Source: CAVUXJ01 sp963814975 (GTDB lineage Bacteria > Acidobacteriota > Vicinamibacteria > Vicinamibacterales > CAVVIG01). Taken from it: DNA of 64,000 nt. Positions 19,919 through 28,427 of the stretch are shown here, piece by piece; positions within the stretch are counted from its first letter, which is position 1; every line of letters begins with the position of its first letter. The position numbers were made by a program, and so were the translations under genes. The stretch is taken from contig CAWFFB010000011.1 of assembly GCA_963814975.1 (NCBI GenBank), forward strand, positions 6,149 to 70,148. The letters are read 5' to 3'. Below the pieces are notes generated by a model, which had not been told where the DNA came from, searched no databases, and was given only the letters and a program-made list of their open reading frames with translations.

Positions 19919-20368
19919 ATGGGAACAGGGGAGTGGCTCGCCGCATTGTGCGTGGTCCTTGCGACAGGCTGTCGCACAGCGGACGTGCCGGCGCCCTTCA
20001 AGCCGGTAATGGGCACCAGGGAATTGATGCAGTCGGTCCTCAATCCGAATGCCGGCGTCGTCTGGCGCGCGGTCTCGACGGTCGTGACCACTGCAGGGAT
20101 AGAGGAACTGCGGCCCCAGTCCGACGATGAATGGGCGAAGGTCCGCAACGCGGCGCTCACGATTGTGAAAGGAGGCAACCAGCTGATGCTGTCTCCTCGC
20201 GCCAGCGACGGCAGCCGATGGATGAAGGCGGCGCAGGCCCTCATCGAGACCAGCAGCGCCGCTGTGCGGGCAGCGGAGGCCAGGAATGCCGATCGGCTGT
20301 TTGCCGTGGGCGGCGAGATGTACAGCGCATGCTTGGCCTGCCATGAAAACTACATGTCCGGGGACTGA
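19919..20368 (+). CDS. Cytochrome c-like lipoprotein
   Basis: Protein of about 149 residues with a lipobox (VVLATGC) and one C-terminal heme-binding CLACH motif. Placing the only CXXCH near the C-terminus of a helical domain resembles cytochrome c-prime/c556 proteins. I chose ATG 19919 over 19904 because AAGGA precedes it and the lipobox then sits at a normal distance. The PQQ-type propeller follows closely downstream and the pair may form an electron-transfer unit. A second single-CXXCH protein lies at 25324-25968. Confidence 0.75.
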   Translation: MGTGEWLAALCVVLATGCRTADVPAPFKPVMGTRELMQSVLNPNAGVVWRAVSTVVTTAGIEELRPQSDDEWAKVRNAALTIVKGGNQLMLSPRASDGSRWMKAAQALIETSSAAVRAAEARNADRLFAVGGEMYSACLACHENYMSGD

Positions 20369-20396
20369 CGTGCGTTTGCTGGAGCAGAGGATCGCT

Positions 20397-21605
20397 ATGG
20401 CGCGGGTATCCGCATTTCTTCTGTGCTTCGTCATCGTTTCCGTAGAGCCGCGCGCCGCCGACTGGCCGCAATGGCGTGGTCCGAACCGCGACGGCATCTC
20501 CGCTGAAACCGGCTTGCTCGCCGCGTGGCCCGCGGCCGGTCCGCCGCTGGTGTGGCGGGCGACCGGATTGGGCGAGGGCTATGCCTCGCTCGCCGTGGCT
20601 CGCGGCCGTCTTTACACGCAGGGCCAGCGTGGATCGCAACAGCTGGTCATGGCGTTCGATGTGAAGACCGGCGCCAAGATCTGGGAGACGCCGACCTCCA
20701 CGCGGTCGTTCCGCGAGTCGCGCGGCAACGGTCCGCGCGGCACCCCGACCGTCGATGGGGATCGGCTGTATGCGATGGCCGCCGACGGCACCGTCGCATC
20801 GCTTGATGCGGCCACCGGCAAGATCCTCTGGTCGCAAAACGTCGCCCAGAAGTACGGCGGCCCGATGATTCCGTGGGCCTTCAGCGAATCGCCGCTGGTG
20901 GATGGGGATCGGCTGATCGTGATGCCGGGCGGTCCCGGCGCTTCGCTCGTATCGCTCAACAAGCTCGATGGCACGCTGCAGTGGAAAGCCGGCAGCGATG
21001 AGGCGGGCTATTCCTCTGCCATTGTGGCCGACGTCGAGGGTGTCCGACAGGTCATCGCATTGAGCGGGGCGAGCGCCTTGGGCGTTCGGGTAGACAACGG
21101 GCAGGTGCTCTGGCGGTACGAGCGGGTCTCGAACGGCACGGCGAACATCGCGACCCCGATCGTCCGCGACGGCCACGTCTTCCTGTCGACCGGTTATGGG
21201 ACCGGCGCCGCGCTGCTGAAACTTGGCGCGAGCGGCGCCTCCGAGGTGTACTTCACGCGGGAGATGATGAATCACTACTCGAGCTCGGTGCTGGTCGGCG
21301 ACGTATTGTATGGATTCAACAACAGCATTCTGACGGCCATGCGGTTCCGAACAGGCGAGGTGTTATGGCGCCATCGCAGCGTCGGAAAGGGCTCGCTGAT
21401 CGTCGCCAACAAGTTTCTGTACCTGCTGAGCGAGGATGGCGTGCTGGGGCTGGCCGAGGCGCGAGCCGATCAGTACCGCGAAGTGTCCCGGTTCGAGATC
21501 CCGAGCGGTCAGTTCCCCACATGGGCGCCACCGGTCATCGCCGACGGGCGGCTCTACGTGCGCGAGCAGGACCGACTGATGTGCTTCGACATCAGTGCCC
21601 GCTGA
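20397..21605 (+). CDS. Secreted PQQ-binding-like beta-propeller protein
   Basis: Protein of about 402 residues. A signal peptide (MARVSAFLLCFVIVSVEPRA) precedes the family hallmark DWPQWRGPNRDGIS. Repeated propeller blades follow: GTPTVDGDRLYAMAADGTVASLDAATGKILW, ESPLVDGDRLIVMPGG and AFDVKTGAKIW. Such proteins often have no PQQ and act as scaffold or binding proteins in Acidobacteria and Planctomycetes. The start at 20397 has GGAG and GAGG upstream; a GTG at 20370 would place the signal peptide internally. It lies 28 bp after the cytochrome gene. A paralog interrupted by IS21 lies at 59907-62895. Confidence 0.9.
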   Translation: MARVSAFLLCFVIVSVEPRAADWPQWRGPNRDGISAETGLLAAWPAAGPPLVWRATGLGEGYASLAVARGRLYTQGQRGSQQLVMAFDVKTGAKIWETPTSTRSFRESRGNGPRGTPTVDGDRLYAMAADGTVASLDAATGKILWSQNVAQKYGGPMIPWAFSESPLVDGDRLIVMPGGPGASLVSLNKLDGTLQWKAGSDEAGYSSAIVADVEGVRQVIALSGASALGVRVDNGQVLWRYERVSNGTANIATPIVRDGHVFLSTGYGTGAALLKLGASGASEVYFTREMMNHYSSSVLVGDVLYGFNNSILTAMRFRTGEVLWRHRSVGKGSLIVANKFLYLLSEDGVLGLAEARADQYREVSRFEIPSGQFPTWAPPVIADGRLYVREQDRLMCFDISAR

Positions 21606-21775
21606 ACCATTTCCAACGATGCGGTGTGGCGCATCTTCGTTCGAAACCGCGACGACAGGAAGCGTGCGTCGCGGCGCATCGGCGAGCGGCGCCGGCGCCG
21701 TCCGTAACCGTGGGAATCGTCTCGACAGACAGGCAAAAACGGCTGTGCGATCCCGTCGTGAATCGATGTCAACCC

Positions 21776-21804
21776 TTGACATTTGAGTGATTTAAGAGGA
21801 CTAT
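21776..21804 (+). promoter_or_regulatory. Candidate sigma-70 promoter for the secreted-protein operon
   Basis: A perfect TTGACA (21776-21781) is followed by a 17-bp spacer and GACTAT (21799-21804), about 60 bp upstream of the start at 21866. The -10 is weak but the -35 and spacing are ideal. Confidence 0.55.
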
Positions 21805-21865
21805 CTGCTGCGGGAAAGTTCAGTCTCCAGACCAACCCACACCTTCCGAAACAGGGGCCGATCCG

Positions 21866-22675
21866 ATGCGGAACCGGTATGCACGGGTGATGACGATCGC
21901 GGCCACGTTCGGCCTGGCCGTGGCGACGGTCAGCGGCCAAGGACCGTATCGAGCCCCGCGGACGGCTGACGGCAAGCCCAATCTGAACGGGATCTGGCAG
22001 GCGATCAACTCGGCCCACTGGAACATCGAAGCACACTCGGCGGCGCCGGGCGTGCTGAACGAGCAACTGGGGGCGGCGTATTCGATCCCGGGCGGCAACG
22101 GAGTCGTCGAAGGTGATCTGCCGTATCGCCCCGAGGCGCTGGCCAAGAGGAACGAGAATTTCACGAACCGGCTGAAGCTCGATCCCGAGGTCAAGTGCTA
22201 TCTGCCAGGCGTGCCGCGCGCGATGTACATGCCATATCCGTTTCAGATCGCGCAGAATCCCAAGCACCTCATGATGTTCCATGAGTTTGCGGGCGCCGTG
22301 CGCACGGTCTACATGGACAAGGCGGATCAGATCGAGGCGCCGGCCGACAGCTGGATGGGCTGGTCCAACGGCCGATGGGACGGCGACACGCTGGTCATCG
22401 ATACCACGGGCTACCTGGATACGACATGGTTCGATCGCGCGGGCAACTTCCACAGCGACGTGCTGCATACAGTCGAACGCATCACGCCGCGCAGCGCCGA
22501 CACGCTGCTGTACGAAGTGACGGTCGACGATCCCAAGGTATTCACGCGGCCCTGGAAGATGAGCATGCCGCTCTACCGGCGCGTGGAGCGGAATGCGGAG
22601 CTCGTCGAGTATCGCTGCATCGAGTTTGCGGAGGACGCGGTGTACGGTCATCTTCGCAAGCCAGGCGCGAAGTAG
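21866..22675 (+). CDS. Secreted protein of unknown function, RTADG/GVPR family
   Basis: 269 residues with signal peptide (MRNRYARVMTIAATFGLAVATVSGQ). It shares the family blocks RTADGKPNLNGIWQAI, CYLPGVPRAMYMPYPFQI, GRWDGDTLVIDTTGYLDTTWFD, GNFHSDVLHTVERIT and VTVDDPKVFTRPWK with the proteins at 14166-15023 and 22727-23827. It leads a three-gene run with the second paralog and DUF6152 on the same strand. No known domain is recognised. Conserved His and Asp in FHSD and Cys in CYLPGVPR might bind a metal, but that is speculation. Confidence 0.8.
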   Translation: MRNRYARVMTIAATFGLAVATVSGQGPYRAPRTADGKPNLNGIWQAINSAHWNIEAHSAAPGVLNEQLGAAYSIPGGNGVVEGDLPYRPEALAKRNENFTNRLKLDPEVKCYLPGVPRAMYMPYPFQIAQNPKHLMMFHEFAGAVRTVYMDKADQIEAPADSWMGWSNGRWDGDTLVIDTTGYLDTTWFDRAGNFHSDVLHTVERITPRSADTLLYEVTVDDPKVFTRPWKMSMPLYRRVERNAELVEYRCIEFAEDAVYGHLRKPGAK

Positions 22676-22726
22676 AAGCAACAGGAAGCCATCACGTCGC
22701 GTCCATTACGCAGGAGGAGTCTGTCG

Positions 22727-23827
22727 ATGATGTATCGAGGTCTTGGTTTGGTTGGAGTGGGAGCGGTTCTGGCGCTCGCCACGGTCACGGTGGCCGGCCA
22801 GGCGCCGACTCCCGCGAAAGCGAACGGCACGGCCGCGAAGGCGTACGCGCCGCCCAAGACGGCAGATGGCCAGCCGGATCTGTCGGGGTACTGGACGAAC
22901 TCCACCTACATTCCGCTGCAGCGTCCCAAGGGCGTCACGAAGGAGTTCTACACTCCTGAAGAGATGGACAAGATGGAGGCGGCGGCCAAGGCGCGCGAAG
23001 ACGAGCAGACGGTACCAGGCACCCAGCAAGACGTGCACTACGACGACGGTCAGTTCGGGTTGGCGCGGAGTCAGTCGACCTATGCACGCAACCTTCGGAC
23101 GTCCCTGATCGTGGACCCGCCGGACGGGCGGCTTCCGCCGCAGACCGAGGAAGCCGTGCGGCGGAACGACGCGATCACCAAAGCGCGGACGGTGGGCACG
23201 CCGCCCCCCGGGTTTACCGCCAACGACATCCGGGGCGGGAACCTGGATTCGGTGCACGGCATCAAGATCGACACCCGATGTCTGATGATGGCGGCGGTGC
23301 CGCCGCCGCTCGTGAGCCCGGGCTACCTGGCCAACTACCAGATCATCCAGTCGCCGGGATACGTCACGATTCTGGTCGAGCGGCTGCACGACGCGCGTAT
23401 CATCCCGCTTGACAATCGCCCGTTCCCGCCAGGATTGGTGCGCAGCTGGGTGGGCATCTCGCGAGGCCACTGGGAGGGCAACACGCTCGTGGTCGAGACG
23501 CGCAACTCGAACGGCCGCGTGCAGGCGGCGGCGCAGGGGCCGATGACGGGCCAGACCTTCTCGGGCGCAACCGAGGACATGAAGATCACGGAGCGTTTCA
23601 CGCGCATGTCGCCGGACCGGATCGACTACCGCTTCACGGTCGAGGATCCGAAGACCTGGACGCGGTCCTGGACCGCCGAAGTGCCCTTCGAGCGGATGGA
23701 TCCGCAGGGGCCGTTCTTCGAGCACGCGTGCTACGAAGGCAACTACTCGATCGCGAACATGCTGACGAACGCGCGAGTCCTGGAGAAGCGGGCGGCCGAG
23801 ACGGCGGCGAAAAAAGGGTCGAACTGA
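22727..23827 (+). CDS. Secreted protein of unknown function, long RTADG/GVPR-family paralog
   Basis: 366 residues; start at 22727 with GGAGGAG upstream; signal peptide ending VAGQ. Family blocks are KTADGQPDLSGYW, CLMMAAVPPPLVSPGY (here replacing CxLxGVPR), SRGHWEGNTLVVETRNSN, ERFTRMSPDRIDYRFTVEDPKTWTRSW and CYEGNY. It has an extra roughly 90-residue Lys/Glu-rich N-terminal segment not found in the two shorter paralogs. It lies 51 bp after one paralog and 63 bp before DUF6152, so all three are probably cotranscribed. The function is unknown. Confidence 0.8.
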   Translation: MMYRGLGLVGVGAVLALATVTVAGQAPTPAKANGTAAKAYAPPKTADGQPDLSGYWTNSTYIPLQRPKGVTKEFYTPEEMDKMEAAAKAREDEQTVPGTQQDVHYDDGQFGLARSQSTYARNLRTSLIVDPPDGRLPPQTEEAVRRNDAITKARTVGTPPPGFTANDIRGGNLDSVHGIKIDTRCLMMAAVPPPLVSPGYLANYQIIQSPGYVTILVERLHDARIIPLDNRPFPPGLVRSWVGISRGHWEGNTLVVETRNSNGRVQAAAQGPMTGQTFSGATEDMKITERFTRMSPDRIDYRFTVEDPKTWTRSWTAEVPFERMDPQGPFFEHACYEGNYSIANMLTNARVLEKRAAETAAKKGSN

Positions 23828-23890
23828 CTACCGGGCGGGCGGTCGAGATCGGACACGCGGTGGCAAGACGATCGTCGGAATAAGGAGAGG

Positions 23891-24313
23891 ATGCCAATGC
23901 GAACGAAGCTAGCGGCGATGGTGCTCGGCGTGGGAATGCTGTGGGTGGGCGTGCCGGTAGGCGCGCACCATGCCTTTTCGGCGGAGTTCGACGTGAACAA
24001 GCCGCTGAAGCTCAAGGGCACGCTGGTGAAGTGGGAAATGATCAACCCGCACTCGTGGTTCCACGTCGACGTCAAGGACGCCGACGGCAAGGTCACGACC
24101 TGGATGATCGAAGGCGGCAGCCCGAACCAGTTGATCCGCATGGGCGTGACGAAGAATTCCGTCCCCGTGGGCACGGAGCTCCTCATCGACGCGTACATGG
24201 CCAAGGACGGCACGAACAAGGCGGTGGGCCGGGACTTCACCTTCAACGACGGCCGCCGGCTCTTCCTCGGCGGGTCCGCTCCGGGCGCGACCCCGGATGC
24301 CGACAAGAAGTAG
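23891..24313 (+). CDS. DUF6152 family secreted protein
   Basis: 140 residues with signal peptide (MPMRTKLAAMVLGVGMLWVGVPVGA) cut just before HHAFSAEFD, the typical start of mature DUF6152 proteins. It continues KLKGTLVKWEMINPHSWFHVDVKDADG and ends in a short Lys tail. The small beta-rich fold probably resembles an OB-type domain. The His-His N-terminus suggests metal binding, as in copper proteins, but this is inference. It is the last gene of the secreted-protein operon. In Acidobacteriota this family is commonly found beside the RTADG-type proteins. Confidence 0.85.
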   Translation: MPMRTKLAAMVLGVGMLWVGVPVGAHHAFSAEFDVNKPLKLKGTLVKWEMINPHSWFHVDVKDADGKVTTWMIEGGSPNQLIRMGVTKNSVPVGTELLIDAYMAKDGTNKAVGRDFTFNDGRRLFLGGSAPGATPDADKK

Positions 24314-24470
24314 ACTCGCGCCGGGTCGATCGCTCATCGCCAGGACCTTCTGCCAGCTGTCGCTCTGAAAGCGTCGGCTCGGGAGGTCCTGGCGGTTCCG
24401 CCAGTATTCTCTTTCGGCGACTCCCTTCCACGATCCGCACTCCGCCGTCCGTGCGTCCAGGCGCGCGCCC

Positions 24471-25331
24471 GTGATATCGTGCGGGCCGGTGCAGGCACGC
24501 GAACAGGTCCGCGACGGTGAGGCAGACTGCCGGCAATTCTTCGATACGCTCGGCACGTTCGCCACGGTGCTCGCGATCAAGCTGTACCGCCTGCATCTCG
24601 ATCCGCCTCCGCCGGTGCCGATCCTGCCGTGTCTCGATCATGAAGCGATGCTGCACGAGCGGATCGCCCCGCACGCCGCGGCGTATATTCAAGACGCCTC
24701 GAGCGATCTTCACGAGGTCGTGTACGTGCCCGCCACGCGGCGGGTCGATATCGACGTTGTCTCGACGCTGGGCGAGTGCTCGCTGGAATCGCGTGAACGC
24801 CTGGTGGCGAGCCTGAGAACCAGGTTCCCAGGCTACACCGTCCGGGTGGTGCACCCCTCGCGCGTGCGCGGCGAGTACCGCGTCGCGACCGCCTGCCGGG
24901 CGCAGGTCGCCCTTCGCGACGTCCTCCTTGCCAGCGACCTCGATCGGGTAAAGGCAGCGGTCGATCGTCTGCAGACCGTCAGCGCGCTGATGGAGAAACA
25001 GTCCCGGGTGGCGTCGTGGGGCGCGCGCACGGTGATGACGCCGCTCATCGCGGTCGCCGGATTTCTCTCCTACCAGTTCCTCGGCACGTTCGCCCCGCGC
25101 CTCGGGACGCTGGGCGTGGACCTGCTGCGCTACGGGATCATCGGGCTGGTGGGCGGTTTCTTCTTGTACTACGGAGTGAAGGCGGTCCAGTTGACCGAGA
25201 TGGGTAACCGCGTCTGGAAGCGGTCCGCTGAATACGGGCTGATTCTGAGCGAGCGCCGGCGGATCGGCCGCAGGCTACTTACCGACGCCGCCGGCGTGAA
25301 AGGAAAGACCGCCGAACCGATCCTCAATTGA
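24471..25331 (+). CDS. Hypothetical protein with two C-terminal membrane segments
   Basis: Not recognised. About 286 residues if GTG 24471 is used, or 280 from GTG 24489; neither has a strong ribosome site. A soluble N-terminal domain (about 1-150, with YVPATRRVDIDVVS) leads to a pair of hydrophobic segments (TVMTPLIAVAGFLSYQFLG and YGIIGLVGGFFLYYGV) and a basic tail. It overlaps the convergent cytochrome-like gene by 8 bp at the stop codons. Confidence 0.6.
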   Translation: MISCGPVQAREQVRDGEADCRQFFDTLGTFATVLAIKLYRLHLDPPPPVPILPCLDHEAMLHERIAPHAAAYIQDASSDLHEVVYVPATRRVDIDVVSTLGECSLESRERLVASLRTRFPGYTVRVVHPSRVRGEYRVATACRAQVALRDVLLASDLDRVKAAVDRLQTVSALMEKQSRVASWGARTVMTPLIAVAGFLSYQFLGTFAPRLGTLGVDLLRYGIIGLVGGFFLYYGVKAVQLTEMGNRVWKRSAEYGLILSERRRIGRRLLTDAAGVKGKTAEPILN

Positions 25332-25968
25332 CGACATACCCCACGCACCGGCTGGCCGTCTGCTTTCTCAGCGTCGCCTCGAACAGCTCCTTCGGGACCG
25401 CGAGGTCGTCCAGATCGGGATTGTCGCGATAGACCGTGTGGCATGCCCCGCATGCGTCGGAGACTCTGCTGCCCGCCTCGAGCATGTTCTCCATGCTCTT
25501 GGACTGCGCGGCCTTGAGGGCAAACCTCCCTGCGACGGCGAGATCCTCGGCGAACTTCCTGAAATCGGGACGCTCCACTGGAACAGGGCGGCCATTCGAA
25601 CAGAAGCGTCCGGGCTTCAGGATCCAGTCGGGCGCCTCGATCATCGCGATGGCCGCGTTTTCAATAACGGGCCACCCGTAATACACCTTCGCGAAAATCC
25701 CGAACGAGGCATCGAGCGGCTTCTGCGGATCGGCGGGGTCGGCGGTCTGCGCCGCGAACAACAGATTCGAATTGTGAAACAGGTTCGCACGCATGATCTG
25801 GGCAAGGGTCCCCCCGACGTGCGGCGCGGGAACTGCCGCCTCGGGCTTGGCCCCGGGCGCCTGTGCCGACGTCGCAGCAGCGGTCTGCGCGCGTGTTGTG
25901 CCGGGGGCCTGAGCCGCCAGGACTCCGCCCAACAGCAGCGACGCGAACATCATGCCGAGGATCCGCAT
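25324..25968 (-). CDS. Cytochrome c-like secreted protein
   Basis: 214 residues from ATG 25968, which has GGGAG upstream and a signal peptide (MRILGMMFASLLLGGVLAAQA). An Ala/Pro-rich linker leads to a helical domain with one C-terminal heme site CGACH. The layout is like the protein at 19919-20368, so both may be single-heme carriers for the periplasmic oxidoreductases of this block. The conserved MRANLFHNSNLLFAAQ block at the domain start recurs in acidobacterial homologs. Confidence 0.75.
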   Translation of the reverse strand: MRILGMMFASLLLGGVLAAQAPGTTRAQTAAATSAQAPGAKPEAAVPAPHVGGTLAQIMRANLFHNSNLLFAAQTADPADPQKPLDASFGIFAKVYYGWPVIENAAIAMIEAPDWILKPGRFCSNGRPVPVERPDFRKFAEDLAVAGRFALKAAQSKSMENMLEAGSRVSDACGACHTVYRDNPDLDDLAVPKELFEATLRKQTASRCVGYVVN

Positions 25969-26090
25969 GGTGACTGCTCCCTCACGAATACGGCGCGGTG
26001 CCGCTGGAGACGTGTTGGCAGCCCCAGTATAGCAAACCACCCTGGCGGGGGAGCCAGTGTCGCGTCTCCGAAGTCTGAGGGTTCGGAGCT

Positions 26091-26140
26091 GAGACTTCAG
26101 CTTGAGGCTTCAGACTTGAGACTTCAGACTTGAGACTTTC
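26091..26140. repeat. 7-bp repeat tract (GAGACTT/CAGACTT units)
   Basis: About seven 7-bp units lie between the MFS gene stop (26143) and the start of the cytochrome-like gene on the same strand. One arm only, no strong hairpin. It is the same unit type as the insertions in imuB and dnaE2. Confidence 0.85.
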
Positions 26141-26142
26141 TT

Positions 26143-27516
26143 TCAGATCTCCCGCAACCCATGGCTCCGCAGCAGGAAGTACGTGGCGACGGCCATCATC
26201 AATCCCCCATTCACGACCAGGACCGCCGGCGCCGAAAACTCGCTCGCGAGATAGCCGCTCGCCAGGCTGCCGAGCGGCATCCCGCCCCGGAACGCCAGCA
26301 TGTAGATGCTCATCACGCGGCCGCGCATCTCGTTGGGCGCGATGAGCTGGACGAGCGAGGTGACGGTCGAGAAGACGATCATCAGCGCGACATTGGTCAG
26401 AAAGAGCAGCGCGTAGCTGACGTAGATGAGGCGCGTCACCGCGAACAGCGCGATGAGAAAGCCGAAGGCGATCTGGACGCACAGGGTCGTCACGCCCATT
26501 CGTTTGAAGCGTCCGAGCGACGCGACGATGAGTGAGCCGGTGATGGCGCCGGCGCCGGCGAACGCCATCATGCGGCTGTATTCGCCGACGCCCTGGTGGT
26601 AGATGTCGCGCGCGTAGACGGGCAGCAGCGTCAGCAGCGGCATGCCGAGGAACGTCGTCGCGAAGGCGAGCATGATGAGCGGAGGAATCGCCGGCGTGTC
26701 CTTGACGTAGCGCAGGCCGCTCCGCAGATCGTCGAGCATCGGTTGCGTCGTCAGCGGCGGGATGTGCTTCACGTGAAGCGAGACGAGCGCGTAGATCACC
26801 ACCAGATACGACAGCGCGTTCAGCGTGAAGCAGGCGGCCATGGCTTGCGGGCTCGATTCGCTGAACCCCCAGGTCGTGAATAACGAGAGCACGGCGCCGG
26901 CAAACAGCGGTCCGAGCACGCGCGCGACGTTGAACTGGATCGAGTTGAGCGCGATGGCGTTCGTCAGGTCGCGCTTGTCGACGAGCGACGGAATCAGCGA
27001 CTGGTACGCCGGCCCGCCAAACGCCTGGGCGCAACCGGTGATGAACGACAGCGCCAGGATGTGCCAGATCTGGATGTAGCCGAAGTAGACGAGCACCGCC
27101 AGCGTGGCCGCGGTCGTGATCTGCACGTACTGCGACATCAACAGCGTCCGGCGGCGGTCGAGGCGATCGGCCAGCACGCCGCCGATGAGGGTGAACAGCA
27201 TGATCGGCAGCTGCTGCAGGAAGGCATCGAGGCCGAGAAAGGTGGCCGACCCGGTCAGTGCGAGCACCAGCCAGTTTTCGGCCAGGCCCTGCATCCACGT
27301 CCCGATGCTCGACGTGCAGGCCCCGAACCAGAGCACGCGGAAATCGCGATAGGCGAAGGCCGCCAGCGTACGGCGGAGGCCTCGAGGATGACTCGCCTGC
27401 GATGTTGCGCCAAGGGCGGTTTCGACCGTGGTTGGTTCAACCTGGGCGGAATCGGCCAATCGGTAATCCTGAGGCGTGAAACGGCTCGAATGAAAGTGGC
27501 TAAACGAATGTAGCAC
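26143..27516 (-). CDS. MFS transporter, EntS/MFS_3-like
   Basis: Twelve-segment major facilitator of up to 457 residues. The core begins LAAFAYRDFRVLWFGACTSSIGTWMQ, and carries GGVLADRLDRRRTLL, the family motif A loop between TM2 and TM3, plus the repeat motif MRGRVMSIYMLAFRGGMPLG. This subgroup includes EntS and many putative drug exporters. The track start is GTG 27516 with no good ribosome site, and the first 45 or so residues are poorly family-like, so the true start may be later. Expressed divergently from imuA. Confidence 0.88.
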   Translation of the reverse strand: MLHSFSHFHSSRFTPQDYRLADSAQVEPTTVETALGATSQASHPRGLRRTLAAFAYRDFRVLWFGACTSSIGTWMQGLAENWLVLALTGSATFLGLDAFLQQLPIMLFTLIGGVLADRLDRRRTLLMSQYVQITTAATLAVLVYFGYIQIWHILALSFITGCAQAFGGPAYQSLIPSLVDKRDLTNAIALNSIQFNVARVLGPLFAGAVLSLFTTWGFSESSPQAMAACFTLNALSYLVVIYALVSLHVKHIPPLTTQPMLDDLRSGLRYVKDTPAIPPLIMLAFATTFLGMPLLTLLPVYARDIYHQGVGEYSRMMAFAGAGAITGSLIVASLGRFKRMGVTTLCVQIAFGFLIALFAVTRLIYVSYALLFLTNVALMIVFSTVTSLVQLIAPNEMRGRVMSIYMLAFRGGMPLGSLASGYLASEFSAPAVLVVNGGLMMAVATYFLLRSHGLREI

Positions 27517-27567
27517 AGGGCTTTAGTCCTGCGCTCCGCCTGCGGACGTATCTTAACACCTGCCCGC

Positions 27568-27597
27568 TTGATCGACGGGAGCCGTGTGGGCTATAGT
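27568..27597 (+). promoter_or_regulatory. Candidate promoter of imuA-imuB-dnaE2
   Basis: TTGATC (27568-27573), 18-bp spacer and TATAGT (27592-27597), 45 bp before the imuA start. It overlaps the palindromes listed in the next entry. Confidence 0.5.
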
Positions 27598-27627
27598 TTC
27601 GCCGGATAGCGAAGATAAGACGAAACT
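27595..27627. promoter_or_regulatory. Candidate SOS operator of the mutasome operon
   Basis: AGTTTCG (27595-27601) is an inverted match to CGAAACT (27621-27627). Nested within is TTCGC-N6-GCGAA (27598-27613). The site overlaps the end of the -10 box and the start of transcription, the usual place for LexA. imuA-imuB-dnaE2 operons are generally LexA-controlled, but I do not know the LexA motif of this group, so the assignment is inferred. Confidence 0.4.
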
Positions 27628-27641
27628 AACAGGCAATAATC

Positions 27642-28427
27642 ATGGCCCTCGCACGCGCTGACCTCGAATCACTCCTGCAGGCACGCCAGCTGGCTGGCAC
27701 TCTGACGCAGGCGCCACCATCGGCAGGAGTTCTGGACGAATACGCCACCGGCCCCACGGGGGTATCGGCGCTGGACGCGCGGCTTCTCGGCGGGTTCCCG
27801 CGCGGTCAGCTTTCCGAGCTCGTCGGCCCGCGTTCGTCGGGACGCACGAGCCTGTTGCTGCGGCTGCTGGCTGCCGCCACCGCGCGCGGCGAGCTGGTGG
27901 CGCTGGTCGACGCGCTCGACATGTTGGATGTCGAGTCGGCGGCGGCCGCCGGCGTCGATCTCGCACGCCTCCTCTGGATCCGAGGGTTCGTCGTGGCGAA
28001 CCCGGGGATGTGCCACGACATGAACCAGCGCGCCATGGAGCAGGCGGTCCGCGCGCTCACGCTCGTGCTGCAGGCGGGGAACTTCGGGCTGATCGTCTTC
28101 GATGTCGTGGATGCGCCCGCCGAGGCGTTGCGGCGTCTCCCGTTCACGACCTGGCTCCGGCTGCAGCGGATGGTGGAGGGGCGTCAGACGGTCTGTGTGT
28201 TGGCCGGCGCCGAGCGGATGGCGCGCAGCTCGGCCGGGCTCACGCTTCGTTTAGGGATGAAGGAACAGGAAATCGGGATGGGGATGAGAGAGCAGGGGGC
28301 AGGGAGCAGGTTTGCCGGACGATTGTTCGAAGGCCTCGATATCCATGCACGCGTGATCAGGGCGCGCGCCCGTGTTCGCGAGGATACGACCGTCGTGATT
28401 CGCACGACCGTGTGCCACCATGGGTAA
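27642..28427 (+). CDS. imuA: ImuA-like RecA-fold mutasome protein
   Basis: 261 residues, related to RecA/SulA-like ImuA, the accessory of ImuB and DnaE2 in damage-induced mutagenesis. It shows TGVSALDARLLGGFPRGQLSELVGPRSSGRTSLL, a degenerate Walker A region, and GNFGLIVFDVVD in the Walker B position, followed by RLPFTTWLRLQRMVEG. Residues about 202-224 (28247-28312) form a low-complexity insertion (MKEQEIGMGMREQGAGSR) built on 7-bp G-rich units. Its stop overlaps the imuB start by 8 bp, indicating coupled translation. Confidence 0.85.
   Translation: MALARADLESLLQARQLAGTLTQAPPSAGVLDEYATGPTGVSALDARLLGGFPRGQLSELVGPRSSGRTSLLLRLLAAATARGELVALVDALDMLDVESAAAAGVDLARLLWIRGFVVANPGMCHDMNQRAMEQAVRALTLVLQAGNFGLIVFDVVDAPAEALRRLPFTTWLRLQRMVEGRQTVCVLAGAERMARSSAGLTLRLGMKEQEIGMGMREQGAGSRFAGRLFEGLDIHARVIRARARVREDTTVVIRTTVCHHG
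28247..28312. repeat. 7-bp-period G-rich repeat inside imuA
   Basis: Units such as AGAGCAG, GGGGCAG and GGAGCAG run with 7-bp phasing through the 3' part of imuA and keep the frame open. The C-rich stretch at 28435-28486 at the start of imuB may be a degenerate opposite arm, but I am less sure of that. Confidence 0.55.

Noticed and set aside
14166..24313. A defined aromatic or chloroaromatic degradation pathway
   Set aside because: Dienelactone hydrolase, lactonase and hydroxylase families suggest it, but each is broad in substrate range and the pathway's ring-cleavage enzymes are absent.
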